Notes: a model not told the origin generated them from the letters alone. Counted from the first letter of the stretch, positions 37,099 through 46,093 are shown. The stretch is 64,000 nt of DNA from Pontibacter liquoris (GCF_022758235.1 NZ_JALEBG010000001.1:62001-126000); one strand, 5' to 3'. Program-made: numbers and translations.

Positions 37099-37899
37099 AT
37101 GAAAAGACGGTCATTTGTCAGAGCCTCGCTTGTGAGCTGTTCTCTGGCCGGGTTTGCACCGGCTGTAAACGGGGCATCCCGCCTATTTTCGGAAAAGAAA
37201 GGCGCCAGCCAGGAGTTTTACGAGCTTCGGGTGTATACCCTGAAAAACGAAGACCAACAGCAGCTGGTCGAAAATTATTACCAGCAGGCTGCCATTCCTG
37301 CGCTGAACCGGCTAGGCAGCAAAAACATCGGGGTATTCCGCGACCTGAAGCCCGAAGGCATCACCAAGCTGTATATTCTGATCCCGTATAAGTCGCTGGC
37401 TGATTTCGGCACCATACAGGAGAAGCTTGGGACTGATGCGGCCTACCTTAAAGCAGGATCCGCTTACCTGCAGGCGCCTGCCACAGCGCCAGCTTATGAG
37501 CGGATCGAAAGCTCTTTGATGAAAGCGTTTGCCCAAATGCCGGCACTGGCGGTGCCTGAAAAGAAAGATAGAATGTTTGAGCTGCGGCGCTATGAAAGTG
37601 CCAGCGAGAGCGCCGGCAAAAAGAAGATCGAGATGTTCAACAAAGGCGAGATCGACATTTTTAAGCGGACGGGGCTGATGCCGGTATTTTTCGGTGAGAC
37701 CCTGATCGGTGAGCAGCGCCCAAACCTGACGTATATGATCACTTTTGAGGATATGGCCAAGCACGATGCCAGCTGGAAAACTTTTGGCAGTGATCCGGAG
37801 TGGAAAAAGATCAGCAGCATCCCCGAGTATGCCGACGCAAAGATCGTATCGCATATCACGTCCACTTTCCTGACACCAACTGCTTTCTCCCAGATCTAA
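37099..37899 (+). CDS. NIPSNAP-family secreted protein
   Basis: 266 residues. A twin-Arg-type N terminus (MKRRSFVRASLVSCS, then LAGFAPAVNGA) suggests Tat export. Two ferredoxin-like NIPSNAP repeats follow: FYELRVYTLKNEDQQQL at residue about 38 and MFELRRYESASESAGKKK at about 155. NIPSNAP proteins lack an established enzyme activity. It follows the GMC/DUF1080 genes but has its own spacing and a terminator before it, so it may be a separate transcript in the same pathway. Confidence 0.82.
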   Translation: MKRRSFVRASLVSCSLAGFAPAVNGASRLFSEKKGASQEFYELRVYTLKNEDQQQLVENYYQQAAIPALNRLGSKNIGVFRDLKPEGITKLYILIPYKSLADFGTIQEKLGTDAAYLKAGSAYLQAPATAPAYERIESSLMKAFAQMPALAVPEKKDRMFELRRYESASESAGKKKIEMFNKGEIDIFKRTGLMPVFFGETLIGEQRPNLTYMITFEDMAKHDASWKTFGSDPEWKKISSIPEYADAKIVSHITSTFLTPTAFSQI

Positions 37900-37931
37900 C
37901 GTATGCGCTCCATTTGGGCGCTTTAGCACAC

Positions 37932-37975
37932 TGGCCTGCTTATACTTCTTTACAAGTATGAGCAGGCCATTTTTT
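37932..37975 (+). terminator. Terminator whose stem carries TATACTT
   Basis: TGGCCTGCT plus TATACTT (37932-37947) pair with 37954-37969 with one mismatch, then six T. The window-wide heptamer thus forms the upper stem. Confidence 0.8.
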
Positions 37976-37986
37976 GCCGCACAATA

Positions 37987-38184
37987 TCAGAGAGTCATGT
38001 CGTGCTCGGTGGCCGTATCAGGGTCCAGGGTTACGGTCGTATCAGCTTCGGAAGGCATGGTGGTGCTGTCGTTGAGCTTCTCGGTGGTGCCATTACCCTG
38101 ATCTTCATTCTTGTTCTGCTCACCGCAGGCCGAAACGGTGGTAAGTATAAAGGCCAGCAGGGCTGCTCTCAGTATATTCTTCAT
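37987..38184 (-). CDS. Small acidic lipoprotein
   Basis: 65 residues. Signal MKNILRAALLAFILTTVSAC with lipobox SAC, then a short Asp/Glu/Thr-rich tail (GEQNKNEDQGNGTTEKLNDST) with no fold that I recognise. Such small lipoproteins are common in this phylum. FILTT is encoded with ATA-CTT, one of the motif copies. The plus-strand frame over the same DNA is rejected. Confidence 0.6.
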   Translation of the reverse strand: MKNILRAALLAFILTTVSACGEQNKNEDQGNGTTEKLNDSTTMPSEADTTVTLDPDTATEHDMTL

Positions 38185-38291
38185 AGTGTGTTCCTCCTTG
38201 CTTTTAGATGTTCTCCCTACTTACGCAAAGCGCCGGAGAAGGGCGTGGGTTTGAAAGCTTTGGAACGGAATAAGCCTCCTGCTGAGCTGTT

Positions 38292-38327
38292 TATACTTAT
38301 ACTTATACTTATACTTATACTTACACT
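38292..38327. repeat. Tandem hexamer array (TATACT)5-TACACT
   Basis: Five exact TATACT units followed by one TACACT, giving five overlapping TATACTT heptamers, in the spacer between the small lipoprotein and nuoN. Confidence 0.8.
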
Positions 38328-38355
38328 TGCGGCGGCGATCAAAGCAGGTAAAAAC

Positions 38356-38390
38356 AAAAGCGGCTGCCCTTTTCAGAGCAGCCGCTTTTT
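38356..38390. terminator. Terminator at the end of the nuo block
   Basis: AAAAGCGGCTGC pairs with GCAGCCGCTTTT (38356-38389), with a T run on the minus strand. It closes the nuoK-N unit and can serve both directions. Confidence 0.8.
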
Positions 38391-38412
38391 AACTATAAAT
38401 AACGTTATTTTC

Positions 38413-39798
38413 CTACAGCAGGTCGCTTACCAGGGCAGGCGCTATGCCCAGCAAGATGGTAAACACTGTGATAAAGATCAGCACAAAAGAAGCAAAGCTG
38501 CCCATGCGGATCTTCTCTACATTACCAGCCGGATGCATATACATGGCGATCACAACTTTAAAGTAATAGTAAATACCTACTGCTGCCATCAGCACTGCCA
38601 CTACCACCAGCCACATCAGGCTGGCATCCTGCACCACGGCCGAGAAGATAAACAGCTTGCCGAAGAAACCGGCCGTTAGCGGAATACCGCCCAGTGAGCA
38701 CATGGCAACCGTCATGGCAAAAGCCAGCAGCGGGTTTGTTTTGCCCAGGCCATTAAAGGCTTCAAAGGTTTCGTTGCCCTCGCGCTGGGCGGCTACATAC
38801 TTGAGCACGGCAAAAGCCGCCACCGTGGCCAGCGAGTAAGAAAGCGCGTACAACATAATGGAGGCGTCTGAGCGCTCATTAAAGGCAACCAGGGCCATCA
38901 GCAGGTAACCTGCATGCGATACGCTGGAGTAAGCCAGCATACGCTTGGCGTTGTGCTGCACCACTGCGCCGATGTTGCCCACCACCAGGGTAAGCACCGT
39001 AATGGCGATCAGGGTCGGGAACCAGGCGGCATACGATGCGGCAAACGCCGCTGCCATCAGTTTATAGAAAGCGGCCACACCGGCAATCTTCACCACCGTA
39101 GACATGAACCCGGTGAAAAGGGTAGGGGTGCCTTCGTATACATCGGGTGCCCAGAAGTGGAACGGCGCAGCAGATATTTTAAAGGAGATACCAATAACGA
39201 TGAGCAGCAAGCCCAGCGTGAACATGGCCGTCATGGTACCATCGTTTGTGGCGGCTGCAGCGGCAATGTCGGTCAGGTAAAAAGAACCGGTAGCGCCGTA
39301 GATCAGCACCATGCCAAACAGCAGGAAGCCCGTAAAGAAAGAGCCCATCAGAAAATACTTCAGCGCCGCTTCGTTCGAGCGGATGCGCTGTTTATCGCTG
39401 CCGGCCAGCACATACATGGCAATAGAAAGGATCTCGATGCCCACAAACAGCATCAGCAGGTTCTCGTAGCTCACCATCATCACGGCGCCTACCAGCGAGA
39501 AAAGCAGCAGCGAGTAGAACTCGGCCAGGTTCTCGTTTTCTTCTTCTACATAACGTTGCGAGAAAGGGATCAGCAGCAACGTGGTTAGCACCATAATGCC
39601 GGTAAACGCCACCGCATAGTTATCGATGGTGAGCATGTGGTTAAAGTAGCTCTGCGCATCGTTCCAGCGAAGCAGGTTGGCGCCAAACACGACCGCCAGA
39701 AACAGCAGTGCCAGGGGCAGCAGTATCCTTTTAGACTTCATAAACCCAACAAAGAGGTTAATGACGCCGAAAACGGATAGAAGGATGATTGAAGTCAT
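38413..39798 (-). CDS. nuoN: NADH-quinone oxidoreductase subunit N
   Basis: 461 residues, about fourteen membrane segments of the antiporter-like fold. LKYFLMGSFFTGFLLFGMVLIYG and RMLAYSSVSHAGYLLMAL are signature helices. Forms one of the proton-pumping arms of complex I. Last gene of the nuo block; the start is 36 bp after the nuoM stop. Confidence 0.95.
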   Translation of the reverse strand: MTSIILLSVFGVINLFVGFMKSKRILLPLALLFLAVVFGANLLRWNDAQSYFNHMLTIDNYAVAFTGIMVLTTLLLIPFSQRYVEEENENLAEFYSLLLFSLVGAVMMVSYENLLMLFVGIEILSIAMYVLAGSDKQRIRSNEAALKYFLMGSFFTGFLLFGMVLIYGATGSFYLTDIAAAAATNDGTMTAMFTLGLLLIVIGISFKISAAPFHFWAPDVYEGTPTLFTGFMSTVVKIAGVAAFYKLMAAAFAASYAAWFPTLIAITVLTLVVGNIGAVVQHNAKRMLAYSSVSHAGYLLMALVAFNERSDASIMLYALSYSLATVAAFAVLKYVAAQREGNETFEAFNGLGKTNPLLAFAMTVAMCSLGGIPLTAGFFGKLFIFSAVVQDASLMWLVVVAVLMAAVGIYYYFKVVIAMYMHPAGNVEKIRMGSFASFVLIFITVFTILLGIAPALVSDLL

Positions 39799-39834
39799 GT
39801 CGTTTTATTCCTGTAAAACTCGTTATTCTTATTC

Positions 39835-41298
39835 TTAGCGTTTGATCACGTTCAGCAGCGCATGTATAGCCGGCTCCGAAAAGGTCAGAAAAGTATTCGG
39901 GAACAAACCGATCCAGAACACCATTACAACCAGCGGAATCAGCACGGCTTTCTCGTTAAAGGTCAGGTCCGCGAACACCTCGGTGTGGGAGGACCGTGAG
40001 CCGAACATCACGCCCTGGAACATGCGCAGCATGTATACCGCCCCCAGTATAATGGTAAGGCCGGCAATAGCGCCCATCCAGCCGTTGAACTGGTAAACAC
40101 CCGACAGCAGCAGAAACTCGCCCACGAAACCGCTGGTGAGCGGCAGCGCGATAGAGGCCAGCAATAGCACCATAAAATTGATCGACAGCGCCGGCGTGGT
40201 TTGCGTAATGCCACCCAGGCTGGTAATATCGCGGGTTTGGGTGCGGTTATAGATGATGTCGATGATAAAGAACAGGCCGGTAACCACCACGCCGTGGCTC
40301 AGCATCTGGATCACGCCGCCCTGCAACCCCTGCTCGTTCAGGGTAAAGATACCTGCCGAGATAAGGCCTACGTGGGCGATGGAAGAGTAAGCAACCAGGC
40401 GCTTCAGGTCGCGCTGGCGGATGGCAATGATGGAAGCGTACACGATGCCGATGATAGAAAGGATCAGCACCACTTCGTCCCACTGGCTCACGCCTAGCGG
40501 CACCACCGGCAACAGCCAGCGCAGCACACCATAGATACCCATTTTGAGCATAATGCCCGACAGTAGCATGGTGCCTGGCGTCGGCGACTCGGTGTAGGTA
40601 TCGGGCTGCCAGGTATGGAACGGGAACACCGGCATTTTAATGGCAAAGGCAATGAAGAGGAACCAGAAGATCCAGCTTTGTGAGCTGCTGCTCAGGGCCA
40701 GATCATAAAAGGCGGTCAGGCTGGCAGAGTGCGGCGAGGTTGCCGTTGCACCCGTCTGGAAGTATAAGTATACAAAAGCAGCCAGCATCAGCAGCGAGCC
40801 GAAGATGGTGTACACAAAGAACTTAAAGGTAACCGGCACCCGGTTGGCCCCGCCCCAGATAGCGCAGATAAAGTAGATCGGAATGAGGGCAAGCTCCCAG
40901 AAGAAGTAAAATAGGAACGCATCCAGGGCCACAAACACGCCCAGCAGGCCCGTTTGCATAAACAGGATGAGTGCGTAGAAAACGTTCGGGTTTTTATACG
41001 TGTGCTTGAAAGACGACAGGATGATGAGCGGCACCAGGAACGTGGTCAGCAGTACCATCAGCAGGCTGATGCCATCGATGCCGATAATAAAGCCGATGCC
41101 GGCGCTGGGCACCCACGGAATATTCAGGGCATATTGAATGCTGCCACTCTCGGTGTTAAAGGTTGAGGTAGCAAAAAGCGCCAGGGCAAATTCCACGAGC
41201 GCTGCGATAAAAGCCACTCTCTTGGCACTTTGTCCTTTTATCAGCAGCACGAGCAGTGCGGCCAGGGCAGGCCAGAAAAGTAATAGAGCTGTAATCAT
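39835..41298 (-). CDS. nuoM: NADH-quinone oxidoreductase subunit M
   Basis: 487 residues, antiporter-like membrane subunit. WELALIPIYFICAIWGG, FPFHTWQPDTYTESPTPGTMLLSGIMLKMGIYG and KRLVAYSSIAHVGLISAGIF carry the conserved Glu, Lys and His of the proton path. The start lies 12 bp after the nuoL stop. Confidence 0.96.
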   Translation of the reverse strand: MITALLLFWPALAALLVLLIKGQSAKRVAFIAALVEFALALFATSTFNTESGSIQYALNIPWVPSAGIGFIIGIDGISLLMVLLTTFLVPLIILSSFKHTYKNPNVFYALILFMQTGLLGVFVALDAFLFYFFWELALIPIYFICAIWGGANRVPVTFKFFVYTIFGSLLMLAAFVYLYFQTGATATSPHSASLTAFYDLALSSSSQSWIFWFLFIAFAIKMPVFPFHTWQPDTYTESPTPGTMLLSGIMLKMGIYGVLRWLLPVVPLGVSQWDEVVLILSIIGIVYASIIAIRQRDLKRLVAYSSIAHVGLISAGIFTLNEQGLQGGVIQMLSHGVVVTGLFFIIDIIYNRTQTRDITSLGGITQTTPALSINFMVLLLASIALPLTSGFVGEFLLLSGVYQFNGWMGAIAGLTIILGAVYMLRMFQGVMFGSRSSHTEVFADLTFNEKAVLIPLVVMVFWIGLFPNTFLTFSEPAIHALLNVIKR

Positions 41299-41310
41299 CT
41301 TCTAAGAACC

Positions 41311-43269
41311 TTATCCGATAAAGAAGTTTAAAAATAGAATCAGGGCGATGCTGCACACCATTACCAGCAGGTAAAAGCTGATGGCCCCGCTCTGTGCGTA
41401 GCGCAGCGTGCGGCCGCTAAGTATAACAAACTTACCCACGCCGTTCACAAGGCCATCTACCAGCACCACGTCCACAAAGCGGTACACAGTATGGGAGAGC
41501 CACATTACCGGGCGCACGATGAGCGTGTTGTACAGTTCATCGATATAATATTTGTTGTAAAGCAGGTTGTGCACAGGAGCCAGGTGGGCACCTTCTTCGG
41601 CGGGCACTTCCTCTTTTTTGATGTACATAAAGTAGGCAATGATAATGGCCAGCACAGCTACACCCACCGAAACCGCCATCAGAATGAATTCCAGTTCGTG
41701 TGAGATAGCGCCGGTTTCGAAGGCTGCCGGGTTAATGCCCCGCGCATAAGTATAAAGCGGTGCTAGGTACTCGCCCAACACGTGCTTGGCACCAAATACC
41801 TCCGGAATGCCCAGGAAGCCACCAACGGTAGCAAGTATGGCCAGCACGATCAACGGAATGGTCATCACGGCAGGCGATTCGTGCAGGTGATGTTTCTGCT
41901 CTGCTGTGCCGCGGAACTTGCCAAAGAAGGTAAGGAACAGGGCCCGGAACATGTAGAAGGCCGTCATAAAGGAGGCCAGCACCCCGATGCCCCACAACAC
42001 CTTGTTGTGCTCGAATACGTGGGCCAGCAACTCGTCTTTAGAGAAGAAACCGGCAAACGGCGGAATACCGGAAATAGCCAGCGTACCGATCAGGAAGGTG
42101 ATAAAGGTGATAGGAAGTACTTTGCGCAGACCGCCCATGCGGCGCATGTCCTGCTCGTTGCTCATGGCGTGGATCACAGAACCGGCACCCAGGAAGAGCA
42201 GCGCTTTAAAGAATGCGTGCGTGAGCACGTGGAACATCGAAGAAGAGAAGGCCATCACACCCAGCGCCAGAAACATATAGCCTAGCTGCGATACGGTAGA
42301 ATAAGCCAGCACCTTTTTGATATCGTTCTGCACCAAGCCGATGGTGGCAGCCAGAAGCGCGGTAGCCGCACCGATAATAGCGATCACATCCAGGGTGGTA
42401 GGAGCAAGTATAAAGAGCACGTTCGAGCGGATCACCATGTAGATACCGGCCGTTACCATGGTAGCAGCGTGGATCAGGGCCGAAACCGGCGTAGGACCCG
42501 CCATCGCATCAGGCAGCCAGGTAAACAAAGGGATCTGCGCGCTTTTACCCATTGCCCCGATAAAGAGGAACATAGTAATGGCGATCATCACGGGTGTGTC
42601 CAGGCCGGTCATTTTGCTGGCCTCGGCAAACACCTGCGGGTAACTCACGCTGCCGAACGTAATAAAGATCAGGAAAATGCCCAGCAGAAAGCCCAGGTCC
42701 CCGATACGGTTCATGATAAAGGCTTTCTTGGCGGCGTTGTTATAGTTGGTGTTCTTGTTCCAGAAGCCGATGAGCAGGTAGGAGCAAAGGCCTACGCCTT
42801 CCCAGCCCACAAACATCATTACATAGTTGGAGCCCATCACCAGCAGCAGCATCGAGAACATGAACAGGTTCAGGAACGAGAAGAACTTGCCGAAGCCTTC
42901 GTCGTGGCTCATGTAGCCGGCCGAGTAAAGGTGGATCAGAAAACCAATGCCTGTCACCATCAGCAGCATGAGCAGCGTGAGCTGGTCAATGAGGAAAGAG
43001 AAACCGATATGCAGGGTGCCCGCCGAGATCCAGTTGTAGTAATCTACGGTATAAGGCTGGCTGCCATTGGCTTTGAAATCAAGGAACAGGTAGATGGAAA
43101 TCAGGAAGGAGGCCAGCACGGTGGCGCAGCCAATCAGTCCTACCAGGCCTTTGGCAATTTTGCGGTTGCCCAGCCCATTCACGATAAAGCCAAGCAGTGG
43201 CAGCAACGGAATAAGCAAACAGAGCAGTGCCATGTCCTGGTTTATGCTGGGCATTACTATCTCTTGCAT
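41311..43269 (-). CDS. nuoL: NADH-quinone oxidoreductase subunit L
   Basis: 652 residues, the distal antiporter-like subunit with a long C-terminal extension that holds the lateral helix region. Signature regions are VGWEGVGLCSYLLIGFW, IPLFTWLPDAMAGPTPVSALIHAATMVTAG, and KKVLAYSTVSQLGYMFLALG. The C-terminal 200 residues (from about 450) carry further segments and a charged linker. All pump residues visible in the first 400 residues are present. Confidence 0.97.
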   Translation of the reverse strand: MQEIVMPSINQDMALLCLLIPLLPLLGFIVNGLGNRKIAKGLVGLIGCATVLASFLISIYLFLDFKANGSQPYTVDYYNWISAGTLHIGFSFLIDQLTLLMLLMVTGIGFLIHLYSAGYMSHDEGFGKFFSFLNLFMFSMLLLVMGSNYVMMFVGWEGVGLCSYLLIGFWNKNTNYNNAAKKAFIMNRIGDLGFLLGIFLIFITFGSVSYPQVFAEASKMTGLDTPVMIAITMFLFIGAMGKSAQIPLFTWLPDAMAGPTPVSALIHAATMVTAGIYMVIRSNVLFILAPTTLDVIAIIGAATALLAATIGLVQNDIKKVLAYSTVSQLGYMFLALGVMAFSSSMFHVLTHAFFKALLFLGAGSVIHAMSNEQDMRRMGGLRKVLPITFITFLIGTLAISGIPPFAGFFSKDELLAHVFEHNKVLWGIGVLASFMTAFYMFRALFLTFFGKFRGTAEQKHHLHESPAVMTIPLIVLAILATVGGFLGIPEVFGAKHVLGEYLAPLYTYARGINPAAFETGAISHELEFILMAVSVGVAVLAIIIAYFMYIKKEEVPAEEGAHLAPVHNLLYNKYYIDELYNTLIVRPVMWLSHTVYRFVDVVLVDGLVNGVGKFVILSGRTLRYAQSGAISFYLLVMVCSIALILFLNFFIG

Positions 43270-43315
43270 CTGGTTTTAGAGTTTAAGAAGGTATTCAGGG
43301 AGAAAAATAAAGGGA

Positions 43316-43645
43316 CTACCATTTGAGTTCGTTCAGCAGCTGCACGTCAGTGGAGCGTGTATTGCGGTAGGTCATCACGATAATGGCCAGCCCCACACAT
43401 ACTTCAGCGGCCGCCACAGCCATGATAAAGAAAACGAATACCTGTCCGCTGGAATCAGCGCGGTAAGAGGCAATGGCGGTAAGCAGCAGGTTTACGGCGT
43501 TGAGCATCAGCTCCACACACATAAAAATGACGATCGCATTGCGGCGGGTCAATACGCCGATCACCCCGATAGCAAACAGGGCCGTGCTGAAGTATAAATA
43601 GTAGTTAAGCGGAATAGTTCTGATAATATCAGGTATCTGGTTCAT
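43316..43645 (-). CDS. nuoK: NADH-quinone oxidoreductase subunit K
   Basis: 109 residues with three membrane segments. The conserved Glu residues are in [15 protein letters not shown] and [15 protein letters not shown]. It is the first gene of the distal nuo half. About 1.9 kb, including a plus-strand gene, separates it from nuoJ, so it cannot be simply co-transcribed with nuoA-J. A TAACTTTG box precedes it. Confidence 0.95.
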   Translation of the reverse strand: MNQIPDIIRTIPLNYYLYFSTALFAIGVIGVLTRRNAIVIFMCVELMLNAVNLLLTAIASYRADSSGQVFVFFIMAVAAAEVCVGLAIIVMTYRNTRSTDVQLLNELKW

Positions 43646-43697
43646 GGTAAGTGGGCCTGAACGTATTAGGAGTTATAACAATCCAAAAATCAAGTCG

Positions 43698-43705
43698 CAA
43701 AGTTA
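43698..43705 (-). promoter_or_regulatory. Candidate -7 box (TAACTTTG) for nuoK-N
   Basis: An exact TAnnTTTG match on the minus strand, identical to the sod box, about 53 nt upstream of the nuoK start. No good TTTG -33 box at 19-21 nt. Confidence 0.4.
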
Positions 43706-43746
43706 TCCCCATTTTTTAAAAATCCATAACATATTTCCTATTCTTC

Positions 43747-43950
43747 TTAGCTGTTTCGATAACCGGGCTGCTTGTTTTGGTACAATTCGACAAATGCAGT
43801 GGCAATGCCGAAATAGTCCGCTTTAAGCTGCAGTAAATCCAGTCCGGCCGCACCTGCAGCCTGCTTGCCGCTATCTCCGGTGCAGGCGGCCACAGCAGCA
43901 TCAGGGTTGGTGGGGCATGTTCGGGCGCGCCAAACTTTACGTATGACGGT
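43747..43950 (-). other. Open frame with coding-like text but no ATG (possible gene remnant)
   Basis: Between stops at 43953 and 43747 the minus strand reads 67 codons with natural composition, including CPTNPDAAVAACTGDSGK and LDLLQLKADYFGIATAFVEL. There is no ATG; a GTG at 43893 would give 48 residues. It may be the tail of a gene lost when the nuo operon was split, or a short gene with a GTG start. No family recognised. Confidence 0.3.
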
Positions 43951-43971
43951 TTATACTTCTAAAGAACTTCT

Positions 43972-45006
43972 ATGCGCTTGTTTAAAACGATGGCTATACT
44001 CTTCTCTGCGGCTTCGCTGGCAGGCTGCCAGCAAAAATCAACGCCCGTTTCTTCTCTCCCCGCGGAGGATATGGAAGCGGTGATACAGAAAAAGGTCTTC
44101 TACCAGGATCTGCCTTCCGGTTCAGGCATCGAGGCAGCCGGAACGGGTTTTTATGTGGTGGGCGATGACTCGCCTTATTTATACTTGCTGGATGCCAGCT
44201 ATACGATTGTGGAGAAAACCGCCTTGTTCGATACGACCAGCTTTGCCAGCGGCCGCATCCCCAAGCTGGAAAAGGCAGACCTGGAAAGTATGGCCCACTT
44301 CCGCTACAAAGACGCCGATTACCTGCTGCTGCTGGGGTCGGGTTCTGCGGCCACGCGCAACAAGGCGTTTATCGTAAAGCAATCTGCCCCGGCGGAGCAA
44401 GTACGGGCCCTGGATATCAGTCCTTTTTATACTTTCCTGCAAAAGATACTGGCCCGCCATAGCAGCGAAGTGCTCAACATTGAAGGCCTGGCTGCCGACG
44501 ATGCGCATTTTTACCTCTTGCAGCGCCGGCTGGCTCCTGGCGTAAACACCATTTTCCGATTCGACAAAACAAAATTGCTCGAGTACCTGATGGAAGGGCG
44601 CGCGTTGCCCGATGCAGCGACCTTCTACATCCGTCTGCCGCAGCTAGGGCCTTATGAGGCCGGCTTTTCGGGTGCCTGTATCTACGATGACAAGCTGTTC
44701 TTTTCCGCTTCTATTGAGCAGTCGCTTAACCCGGTGGATGACGGGGACGTGCTAGGCAGTTTTATCGGTTTTATCCCGCTTTATACTTTAGGAAGAGCCG
44801 GCAATGCCACCGAACCCCTTTCGGTTACAGCCTTGCCGCTCCACCATGCCGACGGCTCGCTGTATACCGGCAAAGCAGAATCGGTGGTAGTGCAGGAAAA
44901 AGACGAGAACGGCGGCTATAAAGCCCTGCTGGTGTCTGATGATGATCTGGGCCACACTGAACTACTGGAGGTAACGCTGCAACCGAAGACTAAAGTGAAG
45001 GAATAA
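43972..45006 (+). CDS. Lipoprotein of unknown function inserted in the nuo block
   Basis: 344 residues. Signal with lipobox LAGC. The mature protein is beta-rich and resembles a secreted propeller-like hypothetical of Bacteroidota (possibly DUF6929): GFYVVGDDSPYLYLLDASY, MAHFRYKDADYLLLLGSGS, NIEGLAADDAHFYLLQRRL and FSGACIYDDKLFFSASIEQSLNPVDD. It runs opposite to the nuo genes and sits between nuoK and nuoJ. No link to complex I is seen. Function unknown. Confidence 0.65.
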   Translation: MRLFKTMAILFSAASLAGCQQKSTPVSSLPAEDMEAVIQKKVFYQDLPSGSGIEAAGTGFYVVGDDSPYLYLLDASYTIVEKTALFDTTSFASGRIPKLEKADLESMAHFRYKDADYLLLLGSGSAATRNKAFIVKQSAPAEQVRALDISPFYTFLQKILARHSSEVLNIEGLAADDAHFYLLQRRLAPGVNTIFRFDKTKLLEYLMEGRALPDAATFYIRLPQLGPYEAGFSGACIYDDKLFFSASIEQSLNPVDDGDVLGSFIGFIPLYTLGRAGNATEPLSVTALPLHHADGSLYTGKAESVVVQEKDENGGYKALLVSDDDLGHTELLEVTLQPKTKVKE

Positions 45007-45573
45007 GTATGAATAAAGTAGAAGGAATAACGGAAAGGCTTAATCCTTTCCTTGTCATCCTAGAAGGATTTTGTGGGCAAGTTGCGGAGGCTCCTCTATA
45101 CTTCAATTTGCAAAGCAAGAGCAAGCTTTTCGCCTCGCCGGCGGGGCCTTCCTTTTCTCCTTGATGGGAGTAGGGGCCCTCGATAAGAGAAAAGTAAGCA
45201 AAAGAATCAAGACGATTTTGAATCGAGGGCCCCTACCCCCACTCGCTGAACGCTCAAACAAAAAATCGTCAAATACTGCACCTGGCTCAAGTGTTCGCTT
45301 GAACGGAGGTAAGCCACACTTTTTGTTAAACGCTATGGCCTTCGCTCGCCTCTGGCGAGTGTGCGAAATTTCGTGGCGTCCCGCCATGTACTGACATAAA
45401 CAAATCAAATTGGCCGGAGGCCGCCGAATAGCTCACACTCGCCGGAGGCGAGCGAGGGCAGAAACAAAAAAGCCGGCACATCCGCGCCGGCTTTATACTT
45501 TATATGATATTGACCAAGCATCCGCTTGTGCCTTGTTCTATCAACTAAATTGATTCTTTGTAGCGGCTCGTTT
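45007..45573. repeat. Repeat-rich spacer between the inserted lipoprotein and nuoJ
   Basis: No convincing gene. It contains a GTCATCCT-type element near 45053 (compare 48818-48893), a perfect 15-bp inverted repeat 45170-45184/45222-45236 (GTAGGGGCCCTCGAT), and a 21-bp inverted repeat with one mismatch, 45343-45363/45434-45454, whose arms are themselves hairpins (CTCGCC...GGCGAG). It also holds two copies of the CAAGCGTCCGCTTG-like palindrome (45288-45301, 45515-45528). It looks like a composite of dispersed intergenic elements. Confidence 0.6.
45465..45494 (-). terminator. Terminator after nuoJ
   Basis: AAAGCCGGC (45469-45477) and GCCGGCTTT (45486-45494) with an 8-nt loop. On the minus strand a CTTTTTTG run follows. 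It lies about 80 nt past the nuoJ stop and would end the nuoA-J transcript. Confidence 0.75.
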
Positions 45574-46089
45574 TTAGAAGTGGCGTTCGCCTACTTCTCT
45601 CTTGCCCAGCATAACGGCACCCACCATGGCTACCAGGAACAGCACCGAGGCCAGCTCAAAAGGCAGCAGGTATTGGGTAAACAGCACGGCGCCCAGGTTC
45701 TCCACCATACCTGTCTGCGAGGTAAAGGTGTCGGCATCGTAGCCCGCTACGGTTGTGTCTTTTAACGCTGCGAACATCACCACGAAAAGCAGGCCACCAG
45801 CAATAGTACCGGCAAACTTGCTCAGCGTAGAAGCTTTTACAGCAGTATCCGAATGCTTATTCATGTTCAGGAACATGATCACGAACAGGAAAAGCACCAT
45901 AATGGCGCCGGCATATACGATGATGTTCACGGCCGCCAGGAACTGCGCATTCAGCAGAATATAATGGCCCGAGATGGTAAAGAACGTAATGATCAGGAAC
46001 AGCACGCTATGCACCGGGTTTTTGGAAATTACCACCATCAGGGCGCACAGCAGCGTAAGGGAAGCAAGAAAGAAAAAAAGACTCTCCAT
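45574..46089 (-). CDS. nuoJ: NADH-quinone oxidoreductase subunit J
   Basis: 171 residues with five membrane segments; NPVHSVLFLIITFFTISGHYILLNAQFLAAVNIIVYAGAIMVLFLFVIM is the conserved core, given here as its start NPVHSVLFLI and end VYAGAIMVLFLFVIM. Part of the membrane arm near the quinone channel. Four bases separate it from nuoI. Confidence 0.94.
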   Translation of the reverse strand: MESLFFFLASLTLLCALMVVISKNPVHSVLFLIITFFTISGHYILLNAQFLAAVNIIVYAGAIMVLFLFVIMFLNMNKHSDTAVKASTLSKFAGTIAGGLLFVVMFAALKDTTVAGYDADTFTSQTGMVENLGAVLFTQYLLPFELASVLFLVAMVGAVMLGKREVGERHF

Positions 46090-46093
46090 CAGA

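Noticed and set aside
42469-43326. Long plus-strand open frame antisense to nuoL (285 codons)
   Set aside because: Composition rich in His, Gln and Arg, typical of an antisense shadow over a conserved membrane gene; nuoL is certain.
45071-45408. Overlapping frames on both strands in the nuoJ-lipoprotein spacer
   Set aside because: They run through inverted repeats and have no fold or codon pattern of a gene; treated as a repeat element.
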